Assembly (NCBI GenBank): GCA_024138025.1
Contig: JAMXBD010001360.1
Coordinates: forward strand, 248,001-312,000
From: Combretum micranthum
Lineage: Eukaryota; Streptophyta; Magnoliopsida; Myrtales; Combretaceae
Reading direction: 5' to 3'
DNA: 64,000 nt
The position numbers and the translations under genes were made by a program. The notes under the pieces were generated by a model. The model saw only the letters and a program-made list of their open reading frames with translations, was not told where the DNA came from and did not search any database. Positions 47,104 to 60,109 of the stretch are shown here, piece by piece (position 1 is the stretch's first letter; every line of letters starts with the position of its first letter).

Positions 47104-47104
<1 letters not shown>

Positions 47105-47639
47105 TAGAAGGGTCATTTACATTATCATCATTCCTAATAGATAGCACTCATGGAAGTACTAGGTTCAATGTGAGGACCAATATGCTCGAGGTTGGGGATG
47201 TACAAGAAGCCCCTAAGGAGGAGGTAGCGAGTGTGGAGAAGAAGAAGATTACCTATGCTACTGCTATGGAGGAAGTTGATTTATTGTAGTTAGACAAATG
47301 TCACGATTTATTAGGAGGAAGAAGGTTGTGGAGAAGTTTAGGAGGACGGGCTAGAGGTCGAAGATCATTATAGCCGATGAATATATAGGTCTAATGTGCA
47401 ACAACAATTCGGAGATGGTTGGGGCTAGAGTTCCTACTCTACCACATGACATCAAATAAATTATTTGTGGAGAGACACAGAGGTAAGCTATAATCAGCCT
47501 TCGCAAAGGCATATACTAATGCTATTATCTAGCAAGTTATAGTCAATACATTTATAATCCTACACCTACATGTATAAGTTCTTTCAACTTTAAGTCTTCA
47601 CCAATGATACTGATTTACGTTAATGTATAGCAAAAGTTC

Positions 47640-49950
47640 GCACTGGCCGCCAACCAACAGAACATTAGGAATTTGTGGGTTGTCTTGAATTTTCGAGCTA
47701 GGAGGCATTACAAATAGACATGTTACAAGTTGCATCAATATTATAGGAAGTAGGCAAAGAGGTGAGTTGGAAGTGAGTTAGCTACACACTAGGATTTGAT
47801 CATAGGCCTAATAATTGGAAGGATTTATGTCGTTTCTTTGAGAGCAATATGAAGCTTGAGGTACGTAACTTTTCTTTCTGCTAATTGACACATAACTTCT
47901 CACATTACGTACACTAAACACTCTATTGTTTTATTATTTTGCAACAATGATCAAGGGTGAATAAGAAGAACTAGAGAAAGCAAAAGATGATGCACACAAG
48001 GAGGAAGAAGTTGATTATGTACAATGGGATCACCAAGGTTAGTTATAATGTTTATTTTCTATTTCATATGCTAAATCCATGTAATATATGAATTTTATCC
48101 CTGCGTTTGTTTTTTCTTCTCTCTTATAGTTTTATATCCCTATAAATAACTATTGGTGGAAGCATAGGGGTAACCCACTGAGTAGTGGGTGTCATACAAG
48201 GCAAAGGCAAATTAGGTAAGAATATTTTACTAGTATTTTTATAGTAATATAGTAAATCTGATTTATATAGAGCTAATAAAATAACCGGTTCATTATTTTA
48301 TTTAGGAGAGGATGATTATTAGAAGGGAGGCGGACGACATCAGAACTGCTTAGGCTGGTTGGGAGTTGATGAGCGATACTACCATTATGGAGGAGATGTT
48401 AAGCCATAAATCTAGATATTGGCAGGGCATGGGATATGGTATGCCAATCATTGAAGATAGGCTTCACTATTATTAATAGCCATGCAACAAGTCCAGTGTC
48501 CGCTTCAATCATGTTGGTAGATAGAGCATATACTTGGATGTTAATGCACAACCTCTCATGCCATATTACCATCAATATCTACCTTATCCTCAATCACCAC
48601 TATCTACAAGCACCCCAACTAGTAGCTCTGATCCAAGCTACCCATATCCTACTCTTGCATCGTTCAACATTTCATCCTCAACAGGCTTATCATTAGAGCT
48701 GTCTGTGTGTTGGGGGGGAGGTGGGGTGGTGGTGTCGGTTATGTGGGCTAGCCTCTATAACCTACAAAAAAAAAATATAGGTTAGGCTAAAAATTTTAGC
48801 TCGTTTAATGTGTAGGCTAAAATGGCCAGCCCCTTATAACCTGCAAGTTGAAGTGGGCCAACCCACTACGAACCTACAATAAAAAATCATAAAAAAAAAG
48901 AGAAATATAAATCTTATTAAAAAGAAAAAAAAGAAACCCTAATACATTACCCTCTTTTTTTCCATTTCACTTCACTTTTCTATTATTTAGTTATTGAATG
49001 TCGATTATATAATTTTTATAGGTGTTATGTTTCAAACTTTCAAACTTCTGACATTATTTTTATTATATCATTAGTCCTTTTATCTATACTTTCTCTTTAT
49101 ATTTAAATGCTTCTATTTAAAATAAGCAACACAATATCAATTGATAATTTTTAAGATGTATTTTTCCTTACCACGCTAAAGAACAAATGGAATGGATTCC
49201 AATTTCTATTAGTTAGAATAAATGCTTTTATGTGAAGATAAAAATTTTTAAAATAGAAGTTTACAATTTTTTCATACACGATTACCATTACGATTAGTAT
49301 GCAAGTAAGTTGTGAGATAAAAAGAAATATATTCTATACTTTTATTATTAATAATGTAATTTTAAATTTGAATTCTTATAAACTTTTCAATAAAAAAAAA
49401 TATTGGTAGGTACACGGGCTAGCCCATTTAACCTATTAATCTACGTGGGATGGGTTAGACTAAAAATTTTGGCTTGCATAACCCACTGGCTGAAGCGTGG
49501 CGAGGTGGGTTAGCCTACATAATCCATTTCATAGCTTTATTTATCATAATGGGTATTATGACAAACTTAGCCAATCATCTAAAATTCTAAATACACTCAG
49601 CCATAGCCTTCAACCCTAGCTGGACCCTGTGTAGCTAATCCTAAAATTAGGGCTAGGCCCCCTAGCACTAGGTTATTTTCCCAAGCCATCATCAACACCA
49701 TGGGGAGCACCATTAGTTGGCCCATCACTCTAACAGTAGCCCATTCCAAGCTCCTACAATCTCCTGCCATGACACCACTGATAAGATTGAGATTGTCTCA
49801 GCATGCTCCTCCACCTTCCCAACAACAGCATCTTGACTCCTATTACATGCTTGCATCACCCTCTACTTAAGGATACTACCCATCAACTCCTACCACTTCA
49901 ACTATTACATCATAGACGGCTTCAAGTACGACTTAGATTCAATAACGTCA
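47640..49950 (+). pseudogene. En/Spm-related plant transposase (Transposase_24/Ptta-like) remnant
   Basis: Plus-strand pieces read HRPNNWKDLCRFFESNMKLE (about 47805-47860) with a donor-like GTACGT. After about 90 bases SRVNKKNREKAKMMHTRRKK follows (from 47953). This fits the W..LC..F.S, then NK.NR pattern of the Transposase_24 family. EEMLSHKSRYWQGMGYG (48390-48440) corresponds to the later L..KS.Y..G.G motif. A Pro/Ser-rich tail (48540-48690, then 49560-49900) is split by the hAT-like element at 48694-49539. Many stops are present, so the gene is dead. These proteins occur in plant CACTA-related elements; no CACTA ends were found. Confidence 0.55.
48694..49539. mobile_element. hAT-like non-autonomous element, 846 bp, with 8-bp target duplication
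   Basis: The left end TAGAGCTGTC matches the reverse complement of the right end TAAAGCTATG. GGCTAGCC-type motifs (TGGGCTAGCC near the left; GGGCTAGCCCAT and GTGGGTTAGCC near the right) face each other. The flanking octamers CTTATCAT (48686-48693) and TTTATCAT (49540-49547) agree at 7 of 8, as expected for a hAT target duplication with one later C-to-T change. The element splits the Pro/Ser-rich tail of the transposase remnant and encodes nothing visible. Confidence 0.8.
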
Positions 49951-50139
49951 ATAGATGCTAAGATATTCTATTGTTAGGATCTGTATTTAGTATTTGTTTA
50001 TTTTTTAATGTTGCTATTTATGTCCAAACTTCTATGTTTTGTACTATTTTTATGCTTGAAGAACTTCAATGCTTGACTGCATGTATATTAGACTATTTCT
50101 TTGGTTTGATGATATTTTTTATTTATATTTGCTATAATT

Positions 50140-52724
50140 AATTAATCAAAAAGTAAAATTATATATTTTGTGTTAATAGTATGATCTATTATCACAAAAT
50201 ATTATTATATGATGAAATTATTAAAGAAATTAAATAATATACTATATATATCATTATGAAGAGACATTGCATATTTAGTATTGGGTAAATGTTGAATTTG
50301 ATATTGAAATTTTGCAAGAAAAATTCAATTTAGTACCTGAATTTTGAAGTGGTCAATTTATTATCCAATCAAAATTTTTATGCTTGTTTAAGCTACTCCC
50401 TTAACACAATTTGCTCTATTTGTAATTGTAGAATAGATAGCATATCATTGGATTTCTACTTATACTCCATAGATTGTCCAATATTAATTGACTACTTTCT
50501 TTATGTCAAATGGTAGCAAAACAAAAGAGACAAGTTATTGAGGCGAAACGACTCACTTTGTTTTCTGAACTGAGGTGATTTTTAAGCCTATTCAGGTAAA
50601 AAAATTACTTGAGTTGGCCACATTTATACTAATGCTTCTAACAATAATCCAATCTAAAGATCTAAGAATTCTAAGTACCAAAAATGTTTAAAGTCTAGAT
50701 GGGTATTAAATGAAACCCAATATGGAGATACTATCTCCAACATAAAAATGACATACCATTAATGAGCCTAAATATACAAGTGCAACATACAATAACAATC
50801 ATCAAGTTGAAAATACCTACCATATAAACCATGCCTTAAGACATTCACTCTCAACTAGCCACAATCATATGAACATCTATCTCATGAACATATAATGTTA
50901 GACCTAAAAATCTCAAGATTTTAATGTTCAATGATGAATCCGAAAATTCCAAGAGCTCATAAGAAATGATGAATGTAAAGATTCGAAGATCTTATTATGA
51001 CGATGATTATGAAGATTCCATGACCTCAACATAACAATGAATCCAAAGATTCCAACATCTCAATATAACAATGAAGATGAAGATTGTAGGACCTCGATAT
51101 AATGATGAACTGACTGTCCATTCACTTGAGAGTAATAGTTGTTTATTCCCTCCTCATTCTATATAAAGTCATTGTCACGTTGTTTAGTCAAAGGGAATAG
51201 CAATTCACAATGAATTACTATTATGCAAAATAATGAATACCTATTCATATCCTTATAGACATGAATTATCATAAATACCATTGTCTTATAAAAATCATCT
51301 ATACAATTATCATCTTTTTATAATAAAGATAAGAGACATTATAGATATTTTATTTTTACTCCAATGACTACTCATTTTATTTATTTTTTATATCAAGTGA
51401 ACATTGTAATAACAATTACAACTATTTTCTATTTCTATTAGATTGAAATTCAATTCCTCCCTTATTCCATACGACTAAGCAAATGAAGCATAAACATATC
51501 TGACATCTCATAACTTTGGATCAACAAAATTCAAATCACCACAAGCAAAAAACACAAAACATAAAACCACCTCATTAAATTTCTAATCCTACATGCACGA
51601 TAAACAAGCAAGTAGTTTCTTGCATACCTAAAATATGATTAAAGCCTTACTCTAAATCAATTTTCTAATATATAAAAATAATTATGATTAACCTTATAAA
51701 TTATAAAGCTAATTTCCTAGGTTTTATTCTAGGTTTCTCCTCATTTATTTTTGAAAATTTAACTTGAGGTATAAAAAGCGAAACACTACAATTTACCTAG
51801 TCGACTTGTAGTCGATTGGACGAGAGAGTTTGACCAACTTGGTGGGTAGCATTTGGTTCCCTTAGTAATTGTTCAAGTCAACCAAGCTTTGGTCCTAAGT
51901 CAATTGTACCTAACTTTAATTTGAGTTTTTATTTTTCATTTATATCATATCCACAATTTATTAGGTTGTAAGTGAAACTCAAATCATAGTTCCACTTATT
52001 ATTTTGTTAATTATAGTATTTAATCAATCTTTATGTCTTTAATTATACCTATCAATTTGACTATGATTTCAATCCTACTAAAAATCCATCTTCTATGACA
52101 TTTTAGCTCTAATCAAGAAACCTACGCTAATGTAAAATTATTGCAAGAGGATTTAGGTATTAGTTTTCTTTAGATTTAGTTGATGGGTTTTGCTTGCTTA
52201 TCTTGAGATTGTAATTTGTCTCATATTCTCAGAATTTACACCTTTACACCTTTAAACCAGCAACTGATACGAAAAACATCTTTAATAAATAGAAAGTTAC
52301 ATAAAGAAAAGAATAGAGGACTTGAGATGGGTAACCCAACTTGTCTTGTAACATTTTCATTTTGGACAATTAAGACTTAAGAACATAGGGTTGTAAGGTA
52401 AGAGAGAGAGTGGTGCTTAGGGGTTACGGGGAGAAGGAAAGATAAAGAGAGATTGAGAGCTTTGATTATCTATAAAGTAACAAGTCTAGGGTTATGAGGT
52501 AGTTATAAAGAAAGGGCACTAGGGCAAATTTATTATATTGTTATTTGATATAATTTTTTAGGTAGGATCTAACGGTTTTATAAAATTGATTAGTTAGCCT
52601 GTTTTATCAATTGTGTACCCAAAAGTACATTTTTCATTAATCAAATTTCAAAACACGATATAGCCATTGACTTTCATTCTCTAACCAAAATAAACCTCCA
52701 CCACTTAACTGAACTAAAAATAAT
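50140..52724. other. AT-rich spacer, no gene seen
   Basis: No coding region. It contains a short tandem array (50932-51106) and, at 51780-51900, a patch with GTCGACTTGTAGTCGATTGG-type text that resembles copia LTR sequence but has no partner. At 50280-50400 there is a Mutator-MITE-like end (GGGTAAATGTTGAATTTG) without a visible opposite end. Confidence 0.45.
50932..51106. repeat. Tandem array of ~35-bp units
   Basis: Five diverged units follow the pattern ATGATGAAT..AAGATTCCAA, then GACCTCAATATAAC. They run from ATGATGAATCCGAAAATTCC to GTAGGACCTCGATATAATG. The period is about 34-36 bases. Confidence 0.75.
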
Positions 52725-52794
52725 GGGAGATTATCCTTTCAGCTTAGAATAATTGGGCTGGGAGATTATCCTTTCAGCTTAGAATAATTGGGCT
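52725..52794. repeat. Perfect 35-bp tandem duplication
   Basis: The 35 bases from GGGAGATTATCC to AATTGGGCT occur twice without a mismatch (52725-52759 and 52760-52794). Perfect identity contrasts with the decayed repeats around it, which means it is recent or an assembly artefact. Confidence 0.95.
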
Positions 52795-55700
52795 ACTTCT
52801 TCTTCATTTGTATAACTTATCCTATAGATAAAGATTAGTCCATATAAAGTAATGCGAATTTATACACATAATTGTAATATTCGATTTTAAAGATTGTGAT
52901 ACCCCATATCATATGCAAATATCTATTTCAATATATTTGCAAATTTGTAAATTCATTTGAAAGATATCATAATCATTTACTAATATTATTTAGCAATAAT
53001 TTTTTTATAAATATAAGATAAACACTATTCTTTAATAAAATAAAAAAAGATAAATTATATCTAAGTTTCATGTGAATAGAGGATGATTTTCCATCATATG
53101 ATATATCATTTAAAAAACTTAGAACCATTATAAATAAATATATGAAATGTTATAAATGTGAAAAAGTTTATTGTTTTACATTATATCTTAGTAGATGATT
53201 ACTAAAAAAAATGCTTTGTAAATCTAAAATTAAGCCTAGGTGAGTGTTAAGATGAGTTACAATTGTATAGATACAATAAGGATTGAACTAAGTGTTACTT
53301 GGTTGCACTATAACTAAAATTATAGTTTTTATAGTTGCTTTAGGTGACTTCATTTAGATACCTCAACCCTTGAAAAATTTTAAATAAGGTTACATTGATA
53401 TGTCAAAGTAGGAGGACTTTGTTTGGAATTTTCAAGGTTGATCAACATTAGATGTATAACAATACTATTCTTTATAGAGAATAAGAATTAATGAGGACAT
53501 TCTTTATTGATGCAACAGAGTGGATCATTATAGAATAACCAACTTACTAAACATCCTATAGGGTTTCGATATGTGTTTGAACATTATTTTGAAATTTTAT
53601 AGGTTTTTAAGTCTGATTTTGGGTTTTAGATATAACTCGATGGGAAAATTCAACCTTGTAAAATGATATCATACAATTTAAAAGATAATAATAATTTTAT
53701 TATCTAATATTAAATCACTATTAACTATATTATCATCTCTCTCACTCAAGTTCACTTCATTTTTTTATCACATAAAATCTTATGAATAATTTCAATGTTT
53801 ATATTATTTTGTTTGTAATATGGAAAAAGAGATGACCTTATTTATACAAATATTTATTCCTTATTATAAACAGTTAGAAATTGTGTGAACTAGAAAAAAA
53901 AATGTTGATTACTCAAATGTAAGGGCGAGCAGGTAAACCTATTGTGTTAGGTGCCCACTAGACCCTACTTAATTGGGTAGGTTTTGAGTAAACATTAAGA
54001 GTTAGTGAGTAGGTTCTGGATAAAAAAAATTCGAAGCCTGCTCCTACAGGGTGAAGTATAGGTACAAGCTTTCCATACCTTGTACCCACCTTAGAGTATG
54101 TACTCTATAAGATATAGGGTACATGTTTCTAAATATCTTATAGCAGAACTTGAAACCCCAAGAACGTATACCCAACATTATAAATTGTATAAAATAATAT
54201 TAAATTATTAACATTAAGATAATATTATTTATTTTACTAATTTTTTGTTAACGTCAATATCATTTAAGGCAGTGATATTTCTTCATTATCTTTACTATTT
54301 GGTTTTTGATAATGCTACCTTTTAATTATCCTTAATGGCTTAACCTAAAAATATATTTTATGTATTATTCATGGATAATTAAATTAAAATACAAATCTTC
54401 AATGAATTTTGGGTAAATTTATTTACTCTTTTATAGTTTTATTTATTTTTCCTTTTTTATCCCTTCAAAAGAAATAGCCTTCTTATATGGATACAATGTT
54501 GGCATTTAATTCTCATGGCCACTACTTTTAAAGTTACTTAATATATCTGATACTACGTACACCGAAATGGTTTATTATCAATATAAATAAGAGCAAGGAT
54601 AATATAAGACTATGAGTGGAAAAAAAAGTACATCAAAATTCTTCTATTGATGAAGACATATTGGATATAAACTTAAGCAAAAAGATAAGTTGCATTATGA
54701 ATATTGAAGATTCAAGACATGAATGTTTTAATGCTTTACATGTTAGATAGTAATTATAGAGATAAGTTATATTATAAAAGTGTCAGTTATCTTTTCATTC
54801 TATTTATTATAGAAATATCTTCAAGTTATTACAATATAATTTATGTTTTTTGTTGTCACTTATGTGTTTCAACTTTTATATTACCATTTGTACTATCACA
54901 TAAACAAATCTTAGATATCACAAAATTCAAGATATTGAGAAATTACTTTTTAAATTTTTCTCCACACTACAAAGTTAATTTTGTTGTCGCAAAAGTTTGA
55001 AGACAACATGATTTTTCATGTTATATAAAACTATATATATTGTTATAATCTTAAAATTTTAAAAAGAAAAAAAAATTACTTATTCCACATGCTGCCTTGA
55101 ATTTATAGGCTTTACAAGAAATTAAGTGGGTACAAAGTAGAACATGATAGGTTCCAGGCATAAGAATTAGTAGTCTATATCTTATAAGGTATAGTATGAA
55201 TAACACTTCATATGCTACAAATATTATACACATTAAAGCCTATTCATATAATTACAACATTCATATCAAGACTCATCATAATTATAACAAAGTAAAAATA
55301 TTTTTTTTAAAAAAACCTATAAAATCTTGCAAGGTTTCGAGAAATCTTATAAGGAAACCCTAGAAGGTACAGGTAGAACTTACCTAAACTGAATCACTAA
55401 CATTCACTAACATTACCTTATATTATGTTTGATATGTAAGAATCCTTTAAAATGGAATAAGTCATAGAATAATAAATTTATTATTTATTTAGATATATCA
55501 TGAAATGAAATGTAATTGACATGACATTTATTATAAATATCCTCAGTAATAAATGTGTAAAAGAATAAAAAAATAATTATAATAATAATCATCTGATATA
55601 ATAGAATTGCGTTTTAATCTTCTTAATGGTGTCATCGAATTCTCCACAAAATTGGGATTGTCGATTCGTGAAATCATGATTCATACTTTTAAAAATACAT

Positions 55701-56528
55701 CAGAAACAGAATCCAAAATTAATTCCCCCATACCATCCATAAAAGCAAATAATTCGTTTAAATATTTTAATTTCAATGTTGTGCATGATCAGCTCAGATG
55801 GTTTTTCTTTTTTCTCATGGGTAGTTATATCTTTCCCATTATTTACAATAAATAGATGAAACGAATATCTTTCAAAGAAAATTTCCTCTCAGTGGAATTG
55901 CGAAATTTTGTGTTAAGCTTGTGTATTTAAGTGCAAAACCCTTGGATCATATTTGAGCTCAGTGAACTAAATCTTAACATAAGGTGTTAGTACTAATGCA
56001 TTGGGTCTGTTTTCTTTAATTTTTTTTTTAAACGAGTCTATAATTGTATTAGTAATGGATCCATTTAATTTATCCATACCTTTTGCTTCTCTTGTCCTCT
56101 CTTTCTTCCATTATGGACTACTACTACTTATCAAAAATCATGTTATTTTCTTGGACTTTGTAATTAAAAAACTTGACCCCATTAATTACTAAACAAAAAA
56201 TAGAAAGAAATAGAATGCTATATATAATTATTTTCTCCATTTTCGGAAAATTTTTACCCTACAACTTTTTACAGCATAGACTAAGTTACGACTTCATTAT
56301 TTATCCTCTTACTTCCCCCTTCCATGGTCCCCCCGTGAACTCTCTCTCTCTTTCTCTCACACACACAATGGACGGCATCAGTCTGTCAACCGACCACGAC
56401 CCGACGATGGGAAGTCCTCATTCCTCAGGCTAAGCTTGTTCACTCTTCTTCTTCCACGTTATTGACTTTATAGATACTAACCCTTACATCCCCACACATT
56501 ACCACTACCCAAATGCCCACTTTCTCCT
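52795..56528. other. AT-rich spacer downstream of the HD-Zip gene
   Basis: No gene is recognised. At 53920-54170 there is text with AGGTAAACCTA and GGGTAGGTTTTG motifs that resembles one end of a hAT-like element, without a clear partner. Short ORFs at 54704-55000, 55607-55855 and 56001-56433 have no motif. A CT/CA repeat lies at 56341-56368. The last ~150 bases probably hold the 3' UTR of the HD-Zip gene. Confidence 0.5.
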
Positions 56529-58320
56529 TCAGTTCCACTGATCGGAGTACCAATGCAACGACGGAGCTTGCTCCTCCGAGTAGAAATTACAAGCCTCATC
56601 CCCACTGAAGAAGTTGTGCTCTTCCACCTTCACGTAGTGAAACGCCTTAGGAAACGGAAACCCATTGCTGCTGCTGCTGTTATTGCTGTTGCTGTTGCTC
56701 ATGTACATGAACTGATTATGGTTCTGCAATATCCCGATGATGAAGAAATCGCCGTTGTTTGGGCTGCCGCTGTTGCAGATATCATCGTTGAGTATCGCGC
56801 TCGAGTCGCTGTCGGAAGACCCATCCTTCGGTTCAGAAAACATGGTTATCGTTGCTTGATATCTTCCTCAATGTTAGCAAAGCTGTCGGAGGAGTTCATG
56901 TTAAGGTTTTTGTTCTCTTGCGACGCTTCGCTGGATAGGGTCGCAAGAGAGCGAGGATTAGCGTCGCTAGAAGTTGTCGTCTTGATAGTGTCGGCAATAA
57001 TGGGGTTTTTCTCGGACTCGACGACCACAGCTTCTTCTTTCACGGAAATGTTGCTCTCCGTGTTCTCCTCGTTGAGCTTCGATTTCAGTTCCCTAATCTG
57101 AAACAAGATAAAAGAAAATTCATCACACGTATGATTTTTTTAGGGAACAACATGATTTTGAAACTCGTACTATGAGTTTTTGTGTATTTTGGACACACAC
57201 AAACGATAATTTTAGTACGATTGCATGATGTAATGTACCAGACTATGTCACACGTGAATAGTTTATTACTATGTCTAGTCTTCTTGGTCATCATTGATCA
57301 TATAAAAATTCCATCCCTTTAATCATCAGAAAGTAAAAAAAGTTAAAAAATTTACATATGATAAAAAATCATAGTATGGTCATGTATGATCTTTGCCAAG
57401 AATAAGACAGGTAAATATAAATATCTTAATCAATAATTAACACTGAATTATGCAATAAAAATTTTATATAATTCATAATGTTATACCTCTTTGAGGAGGG
57501 CTTCATTTTTTGTTGAAGAGCATCATAACTGAGCTGGAGCGTATCATAGTTGGCTTTAAGAACACCATAGTCTCTCTCCAGCTGCTTGGTTTTCCATCGA
57601 GCACGTCGGTTCTGGAACCAAACAGCAACTTGTCTGGGTTGCAACCCAAGTTCCTGTGCCAGCTTGATTTTTCTCTCAGGTTCCAATTTGTTCTCAACTT
57701 CAAAGTTCTTCTCTAATGCCTTCACTTGATCCACACTCAGTCTTCTTTTTTTCTCACCAACATGTCCTGATTCCTCGACACAACCTTCCTCATCTAGACC
57801 CTCCAACATGGTCTGAAATTCTCTGCTGTACATGTGGTTGCTGTTTCTGGGACTGTGCTCCTCTGTCACATCCATGAAAATATGAAAAAAAAAAGGGAAG
57901 AAAGAAATCAGACCAGATAATAAAAACTATTACTGGGAATAGGGTTATTGAATCTAGCACTTTGGCCACTATTAATCACTTTCTTCGTTTAGGGGAGAAA
58001 AGCGACTAGAGAGTTTATTATTTCGGGTTAAACGACAAGAGAATAATTCTAGTATTGGGTGATTATGAAAAAAGGGGTCGGTCCATAAATGATTACGGGG
58101 GGCACAAGACATAGCACATGGGTGTCTCATGATGAATCATGTGCTGGTGTAGTGAATATGTGTGTGTTTGTGGGTGTGAGATTCCTAGTAATAGCCCATT
58201 TATGAAACAAATCTTGGTTTTATTAATTAATCAAAATGGGGTTGTTTAAAATTATTAACCTGTTGTTGGGCAGATGGCCATCAAAGCACCCAGTGAGTCT
58301 GAGCTGTTGAGTCTCTTCAT
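56529..58320 (-). CDS. HD-Zip class I transcription factor (HB5/HB6/HB16-like), with frameshifts
   Basis: A nuclear DNA-binding activator of plant stress and growth genes. Exon 1 (58320-58260) starts [13 protein letters not shown]. Exon 2 (57862-57487) holds the homeodomain ([20 protein letters not shown] to [13 protein letters not shown], key WFQNRR intact) and most of the leucine zipper. Exon 3 (57097-56529) holds the zipper end (IRELKSKL), a Ser-rich acidic part ([13 protein letters not shown]) and the C-terminal [14 protein letters not shown] ... HWYSDQWN activation motif. Introns are 397 and 389 bp with GT/AG ends. As written it is broken: one A is missing in an A run (57508-57513), between zipper leucines 4 and 5. 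One base is missing near 56846-56868. A +1/-1 pair at 56732-56753 garbles a conserved AISSSG segment. The coding length of 1006 nt plus the two missing bases is 335 codons and a stop, the family's usual size. Pseudogene or assembly error. Confidence 0.9.
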
Positions 58321-59150
58321 GATTTCTGAAATTTCGACAAAAAGTTAACTTGATCTTGAACAGATCTTATCAGATCACGCCCTTGTTTGTTTCTGAAGGA
58401 GGAAAATTTAAAATTAAAATAAAATAAAAGGTTTTTGAGCAGTTGCTAGCTTTCACTTAGTTGATGTTGAGCTAGCATCAAAGCACTCAAGTGGAGTCCC
58501 TTTTTTTCTTTTCAAGTGTATATTACTTGAAAGTAGTAATGAAAGCTGAAACATTTTCTAGTCCAACACTAGACTCAATTATAGTACAGTGTTTTGTAAG
58601 ACTCTGTAATAACAACAACTTCTCTGTCTTAGATTCTCCATTTTTCTCATGTTTCACTATTCTCTCCTTTGCAATCCAACCCCATCCAAACAAGAAACCT
58701 AGAAAAAAGCTACAATTCCACCCCCACTAATTATACAATCCCCACAAGTAAGAACAAGCCAGCTTTTTATAACTGACCCAACAAGTAATAGTAGTAGTGA
58801 TGATGATAATAATAATAATAATGCAACTAATTTTTGTTTACTTTACATCATTGCCATATCAATTGCTCAGTCACACTACACTGTTTCTAGGACTGTTGAT
58901 CTACAAAAATTTTAGAGACGAGTGTGTGAAAAGGAAGAAAAATAAAAAGGAAAAAAAAGAAGACAATATGGGTTGAGGAAGATGAGAAAGAATTAGAGAG
59001 AAGCAGATCGGGACAGGCCAGCTGGTGACACAATTTCTCTCTCCTTAAATAAAATTTAAAAAAGGGGGTTGGGGTTGTATGGTCAGGCATGTGGGTTAGA
59101 ATCTGACTTGGGTTAGGTGCACTGAAATACACATCTTTGCAAAATGAAAT
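58321..59150 (-). promoter_or_regulatory. 5' leader and likely proximal promoter of the HD-Zip gene
   Basis: This lies directly upstream of the start codon at 58320-58318. It contains a GAT/AAT microsatellite (58798-58821), a pyrimidine/purine-rich stretch near 58925-59000, and a minus-strand TATTTAAGG (59043-59051) that could serve as a TATA box, which would give a leader of about 700 bases. The TATA call is a guess from position and sequence only. Confidence 0.35.
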
Positions 59151-60109
59151 GAACCAAATTCAACTCAAATGCAAATTGCTTTCTCACTGGTGTACGGATA
59201 TAGCAGTAAACTTTCTGGACACGTAAGCTTATATACAATGGAGGTCGTTGTCATGGGTTCTTAATATATTGACTCACACTGTACGTTGAAATTAATATTA
59301 CCCCATATTTTTATATCTTTACATATATTTTTTAATAAATAAAAATTAATAATTTTACTTATACATAGATTTATAGATACAATACAATATAATATAGATA
59401 AATTAAACAAAATACTAATCTAAAAAGACCCATAAACATATACGATAAATTAAAATAATTATTATAGCTTTTCATTTACATAAAATTTGTTGGATTAAAT
59501 TGAAAAAAAAAAACCTTATTTTCTAATTTGGTTGGCATCATGCATTTTGACAGTTTACAATAGACTTTAAGAATACTATACAAAATTAAAAAATAAAAAT
59601 TATACCGTACCAGGTATGAGACAAAAACATTTTTTTACTTGCCAACTTAAATCAATGACTAAAGTATTTTATAACATTCTTATACCATATATTGTGTTAT
59701 TAAATTATAAAATACAAAAAAATTATTTAATATTATACATACTAAACTATTCAGTAAATTATACTATCTAATATTATTTATTATACCATGCATCCAATTT
59801 CTATAATTTATCAAGTTTTTATAATCAAAAGGTATCTATATTATATATTATATATTATAATTATATTTTTTCATATTACTGATCGTGTTAACTTTATAAT
59901 TCCTGGTTATCGACGTATTCCCACTCATGTCGATTTCATATTTCATATTTTCATATAATCATGCTGTATTGGAAAAAAAAAAGAAGAAAAAACTATCGGG
60001 GGTGTATGAAAGTATTTATTATATTATTTTTGATCATATGTTATGGACTTTTTTGAAATGGAAGGTCATGGTTGTAGTATGCTTTTGTATTAGTAAATAT
60101 TTAAAGGCA
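59151..60109. other. AT-rich upstream DNA, no gene seen
   Basis: Very AT-rich sequence with TATA-type runs (59839-59868) and no ORF of note. It separates the putative HD-Zip promoter from a GC-richer patch. Confidence 0.5.

Noticed and set aside
51185..51475. Possible Harbinger-type MITE between GGGAATAGC and GGAATAAGGG motifs
   Set aside because: The inverted match is short and no 3-bp target duplication or internal pairing was clear.
53920..54170. hAT-like end with AGGTAAACCTA motifs
   Set aside because: No convincing opposite end or 8-bp duplication found; kept only as a remark in the spacer entry.
56553..57101. 182-codon plus-strand ORF over the HD-Zip third exon
   Set aside because: It is the complementary-strand shadow of exon 3, whose minus strand carries clear HD-Zip I motifs. 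The plus-strand protein shows only low-complexity Ala/Val runs.
57426..57486. Continuation of HD-Zip exon 2 as [14 protein letters not shown]
   Set aside because: These codons follow the frameshift and read into the intron. The other frame gives NEALLKE up to a good GT donor.
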